This document shows, one piece after another, positions 8,280 through 17,900 of a stretch of DNA of 64,000 nt (position 1 is the first letter of the stretch; the number at the start of each line of letters is the position of its first letter). Position numbers and translations under genes: made by a program. The notes under the pieces were generated by a model. The model worked only from the letters and a program-made list of their open reading frames with translations. It was not told the origin of the DNA and made no database searches. The DNA comes from Vagococcus proximus (GTDB lineage: Bacteria; Bacillota; Bacilli; Lactobacillales; Vagococcaceae), in assembly GCF_029143285.1 (NCBI RefSeq), contig NZ_JAPDSH010000009.1:1-64000 (forward strand), read 5' to 3'.

Positions 8280-9671
8280 TTATAATGATGACGTTACTGT
8301 CGCTTCTGTATCATTTAAGACCTCATCATCTAACTCACCAATACGTCTACTTGTTACTACACCAGCCAACATACTATCATTCACGTTAACTGCTGTTCTA
8401 GCCATATCAATTAAAGGTTCAACAGATATAACTAGACCCACTATAGCAACTGGTAAACCTAGACTTCCTAGTACGATTAGAGAAGCAAATGTGGCACCGC
8501 CACCTACTCCAGCTACACCGAATGAACTAATAGTTACGACTGCAACAATCGTTAAAATATACATTGGACTAAAGACATCTAGTCCTACTGTTGGTGCGAC
8601 GATAGCTGCTAACATAGCAGGATAAACACCAGCACACCCGTTTTGCCCAATTGAGATACCAAAACTTCCTGCGAAGTTGGCTGTTGTTTCATCTACACCT
8701 AGTGCTTTACGTTGTGTTTCTATGTTCATCGGCAACGCTCCTGCACTTGAACGAGAGGTAAAAGCGAAACTTAAAACTGGCATAACCTTTTTAAGATAAA
8801 CAAATGGGTTAACTTTTACTCCAACTAATACTAGCATATGCATAATAAAGACTAATCCTAATGCTACGTATGAAGCGAGTACAAACTTACCTAAATTTAA
8901 TAAGGCTGCAAAGTTACTTGTTGCTAATACTTTAGTCATCAATGCTACGATGCCGTATGGTGTTAAACGCAAGACCAATGTCACGATACGCATCACAATT
9001 TTATATAAACTTTGAATTAATTTTGCAAAAAATTCAGCTTCTTCAGGACTTTTACGTTTTACTCCTAAGTAAGCCATCCCTACAAATGTTGAGAAAATAA
9101 CAACAGCAATCGTACTTGTCGCACGCGCCCCTGATAGATCTTCAAAAATATTAGTTGGAATAAATGATACGATTTGTTGTGGAACTGTTAAATCTTGAAC
9201 CATTTCTTGTCGGCTTGCAAGATCAGCTATTCGAGCTGTTTCAGCTGCTCCTTTAGTAAATTCTGCCCCTTGTAAATTAAATAAGAAGACAGACATAATC
9301 CCAATAAAGGCTGATACTGCTGTGGTAATTAATAAAGTAGCTAACACAGTAAAACTAATTTTCCCTAAATTTTTATTACTTTCAAGCTTAGTGAATGCCC
9401 CTACTATCGATACAAAAATAAGTGGCATAATAAGCATTTGCAAGAGGCTCACATAGCCGTTTCCTACAATGTTAATCCAATCAATCGATTGTGTTGTAAC
9501 GGCTGATTCACGGTGAAATAACAGTTGAATAATAACACCATAGACTACCCCTACTCCCAATGCGATAAAAACACGATTAGAAAACTTCACATGTTTCTTT
9601 TGCATGCGGTAAAACCCAAATAAAATTAAAACAAATAACGCTAAAATCAATACTGTATAAACTGTTGTCAT
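8280..9671 (-). CDS. tcyP: L-cystine symporter, TcyP-like (dicarboxylate/cation symporter family)
   Basis: 463-aa membrane protein of the DAACS family. It shows the 8-helix-plus-re-entrant-loop pattern, the serine-rich loop SFAFTSRSSAGALPMNIE (about residues 300-317) and the NDSMLAG segment near the end. The overall size, the N-terminal segment and the sequence IIMPLIF-like region agree with TcyP, the L-cystine importer of Bacillus. I infer cystine rather than glutamate from resemblance only. The start ATG follows AAGGAGG. The upstream leader carries a hairpin (9692-9713) close to the ribosome binding site. Confidence 0.82.
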   Translation of the reverse strand: MTTVYTVLILALFVLILFGFYRMQKKHVKFSNRVFIALGVGVVYGVIIQLLFHRESAVTTQSIDWINIVGNGYVSLLQMLIMPLIFVSIVGAFTKLESNKNLGKISFTVLATLLITTAVSAFIGIMSVFLFNLQGAEFTKGAAETARIADLASRQEMVQDLTVPQQIVSFIPTNIFEDLSGARATSTIAVVIFSTFVGMAYLGVKRKSPEEAEFFAKLIQSLYKIVMRIVTLVLRLTPYGIVALMTKVLATSNFAALLNLGKFVLASYVALGLVFIMHMLVLVGVKVNPFVYLKKVMPVLSFAFTSRSSAGALPMNIETQRKALGVDETTANFAGSFGISIGQNGCAGVYPAMLAAIVAPTVGLDVFSPMYILTIVAVVTISSFGVAGVGGGATFASLIVLGSLGLPVAIVGLVISVEPLIDMARTAVNVNDSMLAGVVTSRRIGELDDEVLNDTEATVTSSL

Positions 9672-9691
9672 TTTACTTCCTCCTTTAAGGT

Positions 9692-9713
9692 GTTCACCAA
9701 ATGACAGGCGAAC
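9692..9713 (-). promoter_or_regulatory. Hairpin ahead of the tcyP-like ribosome binding site
   Basis: On the minus strand GTTCGCC (9713-9707) pairs with GGTGAAC (9698-9692) with one G-U pair and an 8-nt loop. It ends about 5 nt before AAGGAGG. It could modulate translation, but no known riboswitch motif is visible. Confidence 0.35.
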
Positions 9714-9996
9714 GAATCAATCATAAGAGTAAAGGTCTCAGTCCACTCATTTTTTCCGAATCAGTTGACCTAACAAGTGAGAATGTTTCTCATTTATTAG
9801 TGATTGAACCTATACTACTATACAAAAGTAAGTAAATCAACTATAACGACTTTCATTTGGATTCATTCAAGAAAATTACACGTCTGAATTTCATTTTTTC
9901 ACAAACTTCAGTTGACATCAATGCAAAGGAAACCTTATTTAATCAAGGTTTTTTAGTGAATATTATCAATTAGATAAAAAAAGTTTGTTCTAATTG

Positions 9997-10010
9997 AGAA
10001 AACGGTTTAT
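9997..10010 (+). promoter_or_regulatory. Weak cre-like site upstream of the lut promoter
   Basis: AGAAAACGGTTTAT matches 11 of 14 positions of the cre consensus and ends 6 bp before the -35 box of lutABC. Position is sensible but the match is weak. Confidence 0.25.
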
Positions 10011-10015
10011 TTCAC

Positions 10016-10044
10016 TTTACAAAAAACTTATAAGACACTATTAT
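10016..10044 (+). promoter_or_regulatory. lutABC promoter
   Basis: TTTACA (10016-10021) and TATTAT (10039-10044) are separated by 17 bases and lie about 30 bp before the lutA ribosome binding site GGAGGG. Confidence 0.65.
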
Positions 10045-10076
10045 GTACTCACACAAGTTGGTTTGGAGGGAAAATG

Positions 10077-10844
10077 ATGAAAGTAAGTATATTTACAAGT
10101 TGTGTTGTTGATTTATTATTTCCAAATGTGGCAATTGCCATGGTAGAAGTTTTAGAACGTTTTGGTGTAGTGACTGATGTACCAGAGAAACAAATCTGTT
10201 GTGGCCAGCCTACTCTTAACAGTGGCTACAAAAAAGATTCTCAAAAAACATTAGTCAACCAATTAGAGTCATTTAAAGACTCTGATTACGTAGTAGGCGC
10301 TGCAGGAAGCTGCGTAGCAATGCTTAAAGAGTATGAGCACTTATTCGAAGATGATCCTAAGTATGCTGCGATGGCAAAAGAGCTAAATGAAAAAACATAT
10401 GAATTCACTCAATTCTTAAATAAAGTATTGGGCTTAACAGATGTTGGTGCAACGCTAGATGCACGCGCAACCTATCACCGTTCATGTCACATGACACGTT
10501 TACTTAAAGAGAAGCAAACACCTTTTACAATGCTAGATCACGTTAACAAACTTGAGATGATTCCATTAGGACACTTAGAGAATTGTTGTGGATTTGGTGG
10601 GACTTTCTCTGTAAAAGAACCACTTATTTCAGAACAAATGGTTTGCGAAAAAATGAACGACGTAATCGACACAGGGGCTGAAGTATTAATCAGTGCGGAT
10701 ATGGGCTGTCTGATGAATATCGGTGGTAAATTTAACCGAGAAGGTAAAGAAATTAAGATTATGCATATTGCTGAAGTATTAAATAGCAATATCAACAAGA
10801 CTCGTGTTGAAGAGATCAAAGCGGCTATGGCCGTAACTAACTAA
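10077..10844 (+). CDS. lutA: L-lactate utilisation protein LutA, Fe-S oxidoreductase
   Basis: 255-aa cytoplasmic subunit of the LutABC iron-sulfur complex that oxidises L-lactate to pyruvate. It contains two cysteine-rich CCG domains: QICCGQP near residue 40 and ENCCGFGG near residue 168, each with accompanying cysteines (TSCVVD near residue 8, HRSCHMTR near 137). An ATG at 10074 directly precedes the ATG at 10077; I prefer 10077 because it lies 7 nt after GGAGG. First gene of lutABC, with 33 nt to lutB. No LutR-type regulator is adjacent. Confidence 0.93.
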   Translation: MKVSIFTSCVVDLLFPNVAIAMVEVLERFGVVTDVPEKQICCGQPTLNSGYKKDSQKTLVNQLESFKDSDYVVGAAGSCVAMLKEYEHLFEDDPKYAAMAKELNEKTYEFTQFLNKVLGLTDVGATLDARATYHRSCHMTRLLKEKQTPFTMLDHVNKLEMIPLGHLENCCGFGGTFSVKEPLISEQMVCEKMNDVIDTGAEVLISADMGCLMNIGGKFNREGKEIKIMHIAEVLNSNINKTRVEEIKAAMAVTN

Positions 10845-10877
10845 TATCTACTTTATATAAAAGAAAGAGGGACTCCA

Positions 10878-12356
10878 ATGGGATTAAAAACAAGTGACTT
10901 ATCTTTTGAAGATCGTGTAAAACGCAGTATTGATGATAAATTTATGCAAGCTGCCGTTCGTAAATCACAAGATGATCAATGGGTAAAACGTGAATCATCA
11001 CGTGAACAACTCGGAAATTGGGAACAATGGCGTGAACTAGGTGAACAAATTCGTAAAGAAACAATCGCCTACCTACCCGACTACTTAGAACAATTTGCTG
11101 ATAATGTCGAAAAAAATGGTGGTCATGTTTTCTTTGCTCAGAATGAACAAGAAGCACAAGACTACGTAAAAAAAATAACTCTTGAAAAACAAGCGAAAAA
11201 AATTGTTAAATCAAAGTCTATGGTTACAACAGAGGTCGGCCTAGATCAAATGCTTTTAGAACTTGAAGGCGTTAGTGTAATGGAAACTGATTTAGCTGAA
11301 TTTATCCTACAAATGGATGATTGGGACGAACCATCTCATATCGTATTCCCTAACATTCATAAAAATAGAGAACAAATCCGTAAAGTCTTTGAAGAAAAAT
11401 TAGGCTATGATGGTGATAACGAACCTGTTCATATGGCTCGTTTTGCCCGTGAAGTGTTACGTGAATTTTTCTTAGAAGCGGATATCGGAATTACCGGTTG
11501 TAACTTCGCTATTGCCGATAGTGGTGTTATTAACCTTGTTACTAATGAAGGAAATGCCGATTTATGTATCAGTATTCCTAAAACACAAATCGTTTTAATG
11601 GGAATGGAACGTATCGTTCCTTCTATGAAAGAAGCTGAAGTTGTCGATAACCTACTTTCACGTAGTGCCGTTGGCCAAAGCTTAACCAGTTATATTACCT
11701 TTGCAGGTCAAAAAAATGAAACAGAATCAGATGGACCTGAAGAGTTTCATGTTGTTATCTTAGACAACGGCCGTTCAAATGCTTTAGGGACTGAATTTGA
11801 GTCGATGTTACAATGTATCCGTTGCGGGGCGTGCTTAAATGTTTGTCCTGTTTACCGTCAAATTGGTGGTCATGGTTACGGTTCAATTTACCCTGGACCA
11901 ATGGGCGCTGTTTTATCTCCTATCTTAGGTGGCTATGAAGACTTCGGTGATTTACCATATGCATCAAGTCTGTGCGGGGCTTGTACAGATACATGTCCTG
12001 TGAAAATTCCATTACATGAATTATTAGTGGCTCACCGTACTAAGATGACCGATGAATTGAAAATACCTAAAGGGATGGACCACCAGACCATGAAACTTAT
12101 CGGTCGTGCGACATCTTCTCCTATCTTATTCAAGATGGCAATGAAGATGGATCACGGGGCTACTGGCTTAATGGCTAAAAAAGGTGATGTAACTGTCGAA
12201 AACTTCTACAACCATGGTGGCTATATTGATAAAGCTCCTGCAATGGCAAAAGGATGGACAGATGTGCGTGACCTTCCTCGTCCACCGAAATCTAAAGATG
12301 CCTTTAGAGAATGGTACAAACGCCACAAAAAAGAACAAGAGGAGGCTGGAAAATAA
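10878..12356 (+). CDS. lutB: L-lactate utilisation protein LutB, 4Fe-4S ferredoxin-type subunit
   Basis: 492-aa protein with an N-terminal LUD domain and two 4Fe-4S motifs: CIRCGACLNVCP near residue 313 and CGACTDTCP near residue 365. Length and motif spacing match LutB (YvfW). It is the electron-transferring subunit of the lactate oxidation complex. The start ATG follows GAAAGAGGGA. Its stop codon overlaps the lutC start by one base (TAATG), showing translational coupling. Confidence 0.93.
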   Translation: MGLKTSDLSFEDRVKRSIDDKFMQAAVRKSQDDQWVKRESSREQLGNWEQWRELGEQIRKETIAYLPDYLEQFADNVEKNGGHVFFAQNEQEAQDYVKKITLEKQAKKIVKSKSMVTTEVGLDQMLLELEGVSVMETDLAEFILQMDDWDEPSHIVFPNIHKNREQIRKVFEEKLGYDGDNEPVHMARFAREVLREFFLEADIGITGCNFAIADSGVINLVTNEGNADLCISIPKTQIVLMGMERIVPSMKEAEVVDNLLSRSAVGQSLTSYITFAGQKNETESDGPEEFHVVILDNGRSNALGTEFESMLQCIRCGACLNVCPVYRQIGGHGYGSIYPGPMGAVLSPILGGYEDFGDLPYASSLCGACTDTCPVKIPLHELLVAHRTKMTDELKIPKGMDHQTMKLIGRATSSPILFKMAMKMDHGATGLMAKKGDVTVENFYNHGGYIDKAPAMAKGWTDVRDLPRPPKSKDAFREWYKRHKKEQEEAGK

Positions 12357-13060
12357 TGGCTGAAACAGCAAACAATAAAGAAAAATTCCTTAACCACTTA
12401 GCTGACCGGTTAGGAACTCCTCGTCATTCTTTAGGCGATAAAAAAATCGAAGCCGTTCATGACCTAGCTCAAACGACTTTAACAGATAAAACACAAGACG
12501 AATTACTGGAAATTGCAAAAGAAAAATGTAAAACAATCCACACACCAGTTGTTGAGGTTAACTATGCTGATTTACTTCCTAAATTAGAAGAATTAATCGC
12601 TGACTACGGAGATGGTAATTTACTATTCCCAGACGATGCTCGTTTTAAGGAATTTGAGTTAGATAGCTTACTAGCTAAGGAAGAGGCCCATATTTGGAAA
12701 CGTGGAAATGAATTCCGTGATGAAAATATCCGCGTGGCAGCTGATACTAATGTAGCAGTAGCTTTCGCCGAATTCTTCTTAGCAGAATCAGGTTCAGTCG
12801 TTGTAGAATCAAATGCTGGCCAAGGACGTTCTTTACACTTCCTACCAAAACGTTATATTTCAATTATTCCAAAAAGTAAGATTGTTCCTCGCTCGACACA
12901 AGCAGCAGCTTACTATACTGAAAAACGTGAACGTGGTGAAGAAACTGGCGCTATTCACTTCATTTCAGGCCCTTCGAACTCTGGAGACATTGAAATGCAA
13001 CTCGTTGTTGGGGTGCATGGTCCTCTAGAGGTTACTTACTTAGTGGTCATGGATAAATAA
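12356..13060 (+). CDS. lutC: L-lactate utilisation protein LutC
   Basis: 234-aa LUD-domain protein, third component of the lactate oxidation complex. Recognisable LUD features are VAVAFAEFFLAESGSVVVES (about residues 125-144) and the C-terminal stretch SGPSNSGDIEMQLVVGVHGP. I take the ATG at 12356, which overlaps the lutB stop codon and follows GAGGAGG; an in-frame upstream codon at 12311 lies inside lutB without its own ribosome binding site. A strong terminator follows directly. Confidence 0.93.
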   Translation: MAETANNKEKFLNHLADRLGTPRHSLGDKKIEAVHDLAQTTLTDKTQDELLEIAKEKCKTIHTPVVEVNYADLLPKLEELIADYGDGNLLFPDDARFKEFELDSLLAKEEAHIWKRGNEFRDENIRVAADTNVAVAFAEFFLAESGSVVVESNAGQGRSLHFLPKRYISIIPKSKIVPRSTQAAAYYTEKRERGEETGAIHFISGPSNSGDIEMQLVVGVHGPLEVTYLVVMDK

Positions 13061-13062
13061 TA

Positions 13063-13096
13063 AAAGCAGACACGAAAAATCGTGTCTGCTTTTTAT
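13063..13096. terminator. lutABC terminator, probably bidirectional
   Basis: A perfect 10-bp stem (13065-13074 with 13081-13090) is followed by TTTTT on the plus strand and preceded by A residues, so it may also end the converging GNAT gene. Confidence 0.85.
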
Positions 13097-13519
13097 TTAT
13101 AAACTCATATGCAAGATTGGGTAGTCTCTACCCTCATTATCTTTTTCATCTCGTCCGATTTTTCTAAATCCTCGAGCCTTATAAAAAGAATAGGCACCTG
13201 AATTCTGTTCATTTACATCTACTGTTTTCAAGCCCTCATTGATCATAATTTGAATAATCGTTGTACCATGACCTTTCCCTTGATAGATCGGATCTAAAAA
13301 CAACATTTCTAAATGATCTTTGGAAAGGGCACTGAAGCCTATAATCTCACCATGTCTATACCATAACTGGACATCAAGTAAGTCCAAGTACTTAGGTATA
13401 ACCTGTTTTATCTGCTCAAAATCATCTTGTTTCAAAAAATCATGTGTATGCTCCACCGATTTACTCCAAATATCTAAAATATCTGGATAATTCTCTTTAA
13501 CTGCACGGCGCTTTTCCAT
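13097..13519 (-). CDS. GNAT-family N-acetyltransferase (YjaB-like)
   Basis: 140-aa single-domain GNAT. The acetyl-CoA-binding motif A appears as LFLDPIYQGKGHGTTII (about residues 73-89), followed by a motif B helix containing NEQNSGAYSFYKARGF. The N-terminal HDFLKQDDF region resembles the YjaB/PhnO-like subgroup. The acceptor substrate is unknown. It is monocistronic and convergent with lutC. Confidence 0.8.
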   Translation of the reverse strand: MEKRRAVKENYPDILDIWSKSVEHTHDFLKQDDFEQIKQVIPKYLDLLDVQLWYRHGEIIGFSALSKDHLEMLFLDPIYQGKGHGTTIIQIMINEGLKTVDVNEQNSGAYSFYKARGFRKIGRDEKDNEGRDYPILHMSL

Positions 13520-13604
13520 AATATTCCCCCGAATTAATCACTGAAATATTATCTTACCATTAGCATCACTATTTTAATAGTTATTTTTGTTATTTCGATC
13601 TAAT

Positions 13605-15044
13605 TTAATTCAATTTACTCTTTGATAACATCATATTACACCCAATAGTTGCTACTACTAAATAACAACTAATCACCCAAAGGGAAAGTGAAAAAGCGTG
13701 CTGATAATCTTTTAATGATGCATTATCTAAACTAGCTTTTAAAAAGTATTGAAATAATAAACCTGCCACACATACACCTATAACATTAGCTAAATACATC
13801 ACCGTATTGATAAATGCACCACCTATTCCTAACGTTTTTACTGACACTTTTTGTAGGACTATACCTACTAACGGTGTCGTAGTTGCACCCAAAAATCCAC
13901 CATATAGAAATAATAATGTTGCATTTAGTGGTGATAACAGATTAGGCATTACTAAAATACTAAAACTTAAACTAGCTAATGAAACAATCATCCCTACACA
14001 TCCAACTAATAGAATTGACTTACCCACTACTGCTAATAAATGGCTAGATGCTAAGGAGGAGAAGATAAACCCTAGTCCTAGTGTCAAAAATATTAAACTA
14101 GTTCCTCCTACTGTTTTACTTAAGCCATATTGGGCATAGTAAGTGATAATAAAAAATAAAGAAAACATTGCTACATATGTGAAAAAAACGGTAAATAAAC
14201 CTTTATTATAATAGGTATTTTTAAATAATTCCGTATCCACAACAACTGATTTATGTTGTATTTTTCGAATTCGTTCGATTTTAAAAAATAATACAATACC
14301 GACACTGCCCAATAAAATAAGTAGTAACTCTAGATAAAATGCCCCAGTTTGAATTTGATACAAACTATTTATAACCAGTAAAATAGAAGGAACTAAAAGT
14401 CCTACACTCCACCAATCAAATTTAGAAGAATCCTTTACACTGACCAGTTTAGTCTTAATATCTAATTTTTTCATACCTATTAATACAAGTAAGCAACATG
14501 GGATATTAAATAAAAAAATATTACGCCAACCTAATCCCATGATATTAGCACTCATTATGATACCACCAAACATTAATCCAAATGTAAATCCTAATCCTAT
14601 AACCACACCATAAATACCAAATACAAGAGGTTGATCATCTTCTTTAAACTCCTGTCGCATTAAAACTAAAACTTGTGGTTGAATACATGCCGCGAATCCC
14701 CCTTGTATCAATCTAATAAAAATTAATACATCTGGACTACTTGTTAAAGCACCAGAAATTGAAGCAAGTAAAAAACCCACTAAGCCTAACACTAATAGTT
14801 TTTTTTGACCAAATAAATCGCCTAATCTACCTCCGATAATAAGTAATGCTGATAGCCCCAATGAATAGGCACTTAATATGTATTGTGCTTGAGTAAACGT
14901 TGCATCTACATCTAGTTGTATTTGGGGCAATGCTACCTGTAACATATAAGTATTTAGTGAAATAATAAGATTAGGTAACAAAATAATAGCTAAGGCAAAC
15001 CAGTTAAATTGCTGTTTCTTATTAGTTTCGTTAATTTTGCCCAT
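13605..15044 (-). CDS. MFS exporter of the 14-helix DHA2 type
   Basis: 479-aa membrane protein. The N-terminal half carries the MFS motif GGRLGDLFGQKK (about residues 71-82) and the family motif C-like segment GLGFTFGLMFGG near residue 150. About 14 hydrophobic segments are visible, so it belongs to the DHA2 drug:H+ antiporter type. The gene overlaps the end of the siderophore-binding lipoprotein gene by 14 nt, implying translational coupling within the Fur-controlled iron operon. It may therefore export a siderophore or a related compound, but a multidrug role is equally possible. Confidence 0.8.
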   Translation of the reverse strand: MGKINETNKKQQFNWFALAIILLPNLIISLNTYMLQVALPQIQLDVDATFTQAQYILSAYSLGLSALLIIGGRLGDLFGQKKLLVLGLVGFLLASISGALTSSPDVLIFIRLIQGGFAACIQPQVLVLMRQEFKEDDQPLVFGIYGVVIGLGFTFGLMFGGIIMSANIMGLGWRNIFLFNIPCCLLVLIGMKKLDIKTKLVSVKDSSKFDWWSVGLLVPSILLVINSLYQIQTGAFYLELLLILLGSVGIVLFFKIERIRKIQHKSVVVDTELFKNTYYNKGLFTVFFTYVAMFSLFFIITYYAQYGLSKTVGGTSLIFLTLGLGFIFSSLASSHLLAVVGKSILLVGCVGMIVSLASLSFSILVMPNLLSPLNATLLFLYGGFLGATTTPLVGIVLQKVSVKTLGIGGAFINTVMYLANVIGVCVAGLLFQYFLKASLDNASLKDYQHAFSLSLWVISCYLVVATIGCNMMLSKSKLN

Positions 15045-16038
15045 TATTATCCTTTGCCATTTCCTTAGCCAATGCCTCTATTCCATCAAATGATTGATAG
15101 CCATAGCCAAACATGGCATTATAATCTAGTCCATACATCTTATTTTCTTTAACGGCTTTCATCCCACTTAAACGTTTATCTGCTTTTATCCCCTCAATCA
15201 GTTCTTCTGCCGTTACACCATTTCCTTTACCATCAGACCAATCCGGAACAATTAAATAATCTGGATCTGCTTTAATCAATGCTTCAACACTAACATTACC
15301 TTTTTCATCTTTAAAACTATTAGTCATATTCAAAAGTTCAAAAACACTTTGGAAAAAGGTTTCTTTTGCTGCTGAATAAACCATAACCTCATCTTTCGTA
15401 CTCATGTGTAAATACGCAAAGGTAGCACTATCTCTTGAACCAATTGTTTTCTTAATTCTATTTTCTTTTGCTTGTAATTTCTCAGAAAATTCACTTGCTT
15501 TGTCCTCTACTTGAAAGACTTTTCCTAGCTTTTCTATATCTGAATAAATAGACTTAATGGTTCCCCCTTGGATAGATGATTCTAAAATAAGTGTAGGAAT
15601 TTTCATACTTGCCAGCGTTTCAACAGAACCATTTCCCCATTCATCTTCAGTAAACAATGTTCCTCTACCAAAAATTAAATCCGGCTCCGTACTTATTGCT
15701 AGTTCTTTACCTACATAATCAGTTGAAACTTTAGTTAACGTCTTATATTCTTTTTCTACCTCAACATCTCCCCGACCAAAATCAGCTCCAACTCCAGTTA
15801 TATTATCTTTTAAACCTAGGTGCAATAATAACTCAGCTGCCGGCTTAGTATTTACAAATACTTTTTTCGGAACAGCTTTATAAGTCATTTGTTTTTCTTC
15901 AAAATCAGTGGATCCCGCATTGTTCCAATAATTAGTAACAGTAACGCCTTCTTTATCATTTGCTTTTTCAGACTGATTTGCACCACATCCTACTAATACA
16001 AGACTACTTATTACCAAACTGACAATTAATTTTTTCAT
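15031..16038 (-). CDS. Ferric-siderophore (FecB-like) substrate-binding lipoprotein
   Basis: 335-aa extracellular lipoprotein. The signal peptide ends in the lipobox LVGC with the lipidated Cys18. A periplasmic-binding-protein fold of the FepB/BtuF type follows, with AAELLLHLGLKDNITGVGA near residue 75 and DPDYLIVPDW near 260. It delivers an iron chelate to the permease and ATPase encoded just upstream. The ATPase gene ends 3 nt before its start. Ligand identity is not deducible; catecholate or hydroxamate siderophores and haem are all handled by this fold. Confidence 0.88.
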   Translation of the reverse strand: MKKLIVSLVISSLVLVGCGANQSEKANDKEGVTVTNYWNNAGSTDFEEKQMTYKAVPKKVFVNTKPAAELLLHLGLKDNITGVGADFGRGDVEVEKEYKTLTKVSTDYVGKELAISTEPDLIFGRGTLFTEDEWGNGSVETLASMKIPTLILESSIQGGTIKSIYSDIEKLGKVFQVEDKASEFSEKLQAKENRIKKTIGSRDSATFAYLHMSTKDEVMVYSAAKETFFQSVFELLNMTNSFKDEKGNVSVEALIKADPDYLIVPDWSDGKGNGVTAEELIEGIKADKRLSGMKAVKENKMYGLDYNAMFGYGYQSFDGIEALAKEMAKDNNGQN

Positions 16039-16041
16039 TAG

Positions 16042-16809
16042 TTATTCCTCCAATTTAAAATAAAAATTTAAGCCTTGATCTATTGGATTTCGGTAAATAT
16101 GACAAGGCACATTATATAACTCACTTACTACGCTTTCTGTTAATACAATTTCTGGTGTTCCTTCTGCTACTATCTCGCCATCTTTCATAGCATAAATATA
16201 ATCACAATATTGTGCTGCTGTTTCCAAATTATGTAAAGCTGTTAGTATCCCGCACTCTATTTTTTTCAACTCATTTAATAAAGAGAGCTGGTGATTCACG
16301 TCAAGATGATTTGTTGGTTCATCTAGTATCATGTAATCCGTTTGTTGACACAAGGCACGCGCTATAATAACGCGTTGCTTTTCTCCTCCTGATAACGATA
16401 AGAAGTTGCGATGTCTATATGCGGTTAGTTCCGTTTTCTCTAGTGCCTCATCTACATAATTTTGATCTTCAGTTGTATTTCCTTCCATCATTTTCTTATA
16501 AGGCGTTCTCCCAAGAAGAACCATATCTTCAACTTTTAAATCAAAATTCACTTCATTAAATTGTCCTACGACTGACAAATGCTGGGCCGTTTCTTTTGTC
16601 TTAGTCGTCATAAGGTTAAGCTCATCCAATTTTATAACCTTTGCTTTACATGGCAGAATACCCGCAACTCCCTTTAAAAGAGTAGACTTACCACACCCAT
16701 TCGGTCCAATAATTCCAACAAATTGTTTATCAGATACTTTTAGTGAAATCTCATTCACAATTGTTTTAGCTTGACGTTTTATCGTTAATTTTTCAACTTG
16801 TAGACTCAT
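16042..16809 (-). CDS. Iron-siderophore ABC transporter ATP-binding protein (FecE/FhuC-like)
   Basis: 255-aa ATPase of the iron-chelate importer family. Walker A GPNGCGKST lies near residues 35-43, the signature LSGGEKQR near 138-145, and Walker B YMILDEP shortly after, followed by the H-loop TALHNLETA. It energises the FecCD-type permease whose stop codon directly precedes its ATG. The genes are ordered permease, ATPase, binding protein, MFS. Confidence 0.9.
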   Translation of the reverse strand: MSLQVEKLTIKRQAKTIVNEISLKVSDKQFVGIIGPNGCGKSTLLKGVAGILPCKAKVIKLDELNLMTTKTKETAQHLSVVGQFNEVNFDLKVEDMVLLGRTPYKKMMEGNTTEDQNYVDEALEKTELTAYRHRNFLSLSGGEKQRVIIARALCQQTDYMILDEPTNHLDVNHQLSLLNELKKIECGILTALHNLETAAQYCDYIYAMKDGEIVAEGTPEIVLTESVVSELYNVPCHIYRNPIDQGLNFYFKLEE

Positions 16810-17883
16810 TTATTCTCCTCCAAAGTTGTATTCTTTTTTCACTATCATATATATAAAAATAGGGGCACCGATTAATGCCGTAATGATCCCAATTGGTAAC
16901 TCACTTTTAGATAAAATTAAACGTGAGACTAAATCACAAGCTAGCATAAATAGTCCACCTGATACTATTGAAAGAGGTACTAATTTTTTATGACTCGACC
17001 CACAAAATCCTCTGACTATGTGAGGGATAATCAAGCCAACAAACCCTATCATACCTGAAAAAGCAACAACTACACCTGTTAAGACCGCTGCCAATCCCAT
17101 GTATAAAAATCTATAAAATCGCAAATTGATACCTAATGATGTTGCAGCTTCTTCACCTAATAACATAACATCGAGAACTCTATATTGAGTTAAAAAGAAG
17201 CCAATTAAACTCACAAGTACCAACGCTAGAACCGTTACATTTTCCCACGTCGCCGAAGCTAAACTTCCCATTGACCAAAACGTCACTGTTTTCATACCTT
17301 CTGCATTATTTGAAAGAAATACAATTAAACTTGTTAATGCCCCAAATAACGAGCTGACAATGGTACCCGATAAAATTAATTTAATAGAGGTCATCCGTCC
17401 TCCTATAGAAGAAAATGTAAAAACTAAAAGTGATGCGATAATAGCACCTACAAAGGCACCAAATGAAATTCCTGCCGATGCTAGATAGGGGATTGAGCTA
17501 AATCCAATTAGTATTGAAAAGGTTGCACCTAACGACGCACCTGATGAAATCCCTAGAATATAAGGATCTGCCAACGGATTTTGAACCATAGCTTGCATAA
17601 TAACACCTGCTAATGATAATCCCATACCTACAAATAATGCTAGAAAAACTCTGGGTGCTCTAACATACCAAATAATATTACTGTTAGCTAAACTAACCGA
17701 ATCACTTCCAAGAGTTATATGATTAAATGTTAATTTTTCAATCAATACACTTGCTACATCACCGAATGAGATAGAGGCTTGACCATTAGCTATCGATATA
17801 ATAATCATTCCTATTATTGCCAACCCCAATAGTACCAAACTCATTGAAACTAATTTTACTTCTCTCTTTATCACTCTATTCAC
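16810..17883 (-). CDS. Iron-siderophore ABC transporter permease (FecCD family)
   Basis: 357-aa membrane protein of the FecCD family with about nine or ten membrane helices. Characteristic sequences are WYVRAPRVFLALFVGMGLSL (about residues 68-87), QNPLADPYILGISSGASLGA (around 110) and GMIGFVGLIIPHIVRG near residue 275, the loop that contacts the ATPase. It is the only permease gene of the importer, so it probably works as a homodimer. First gene of the operon, with a Fur box 17 bp upstream of its start. Confidence 0.92.
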   Translation of the reverse strand: MNRVIKREVKLVSMSLVLLGLAIIGMIIISIANGQASISFGDVASVLIEKLTFNHITLGSDSVSLANSNIIWYVRAPRVFLALFVGMGLSLAGVIMQAMVQNPLADPYILGISSGASLGATFSILIGFSSIPYLASAGISFGAFVGAIIASLLVFTFSSIGGRMTSIKLILSGTIVSSLFGALTSLIVFLSNNAEGMKTVTFWSMGSLASATWENVTVLALVLVSLIGFFLTQYRVLDVMLLGEEAATSLGINLRFYRFLYMGLAAVLTGVVVAFSGMIGFVGLIIPHIVRGFCGSSHKKLVPLSIVSGGLFMLACDLVSRLILSKSELPIGIITALIGAPIFIYMIVKKEYNFGGE

Positions 17884-17900
17884 CTCGATATTTTTTAATT

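Larger units (their letters stand above)
9672..10073. other. 402-bp divergent intergenic region between tcyP-like and lutA genes
   Basis: It holds the leader of the tcyP-like gene (about 9672-9800) and the lut promoter (10016-10044). Around 9912-9954 there is a TTGACA followed by a short hairpin AACCTT/AAGGTT and TTTT, which I could not interpret. No coding ORF with a ribosome binding site is apparent. Confidence 0.5.

Noticed and set aside
9672-9840. SAM or cysteine riboswitch in the tcyP-like leader
   Set aside because: No S-box core sequence is visible; only a simple hairpin near the ribosome binding site remains.
9912-9954. Independent promoter plus terminator for a tiny RNA
   Set aside because: TTGACA is followed at 17 bp by TTATTT, which lies inside the hairpin arms, so transcription would start within or after the stem. 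The pieces do not fit together.
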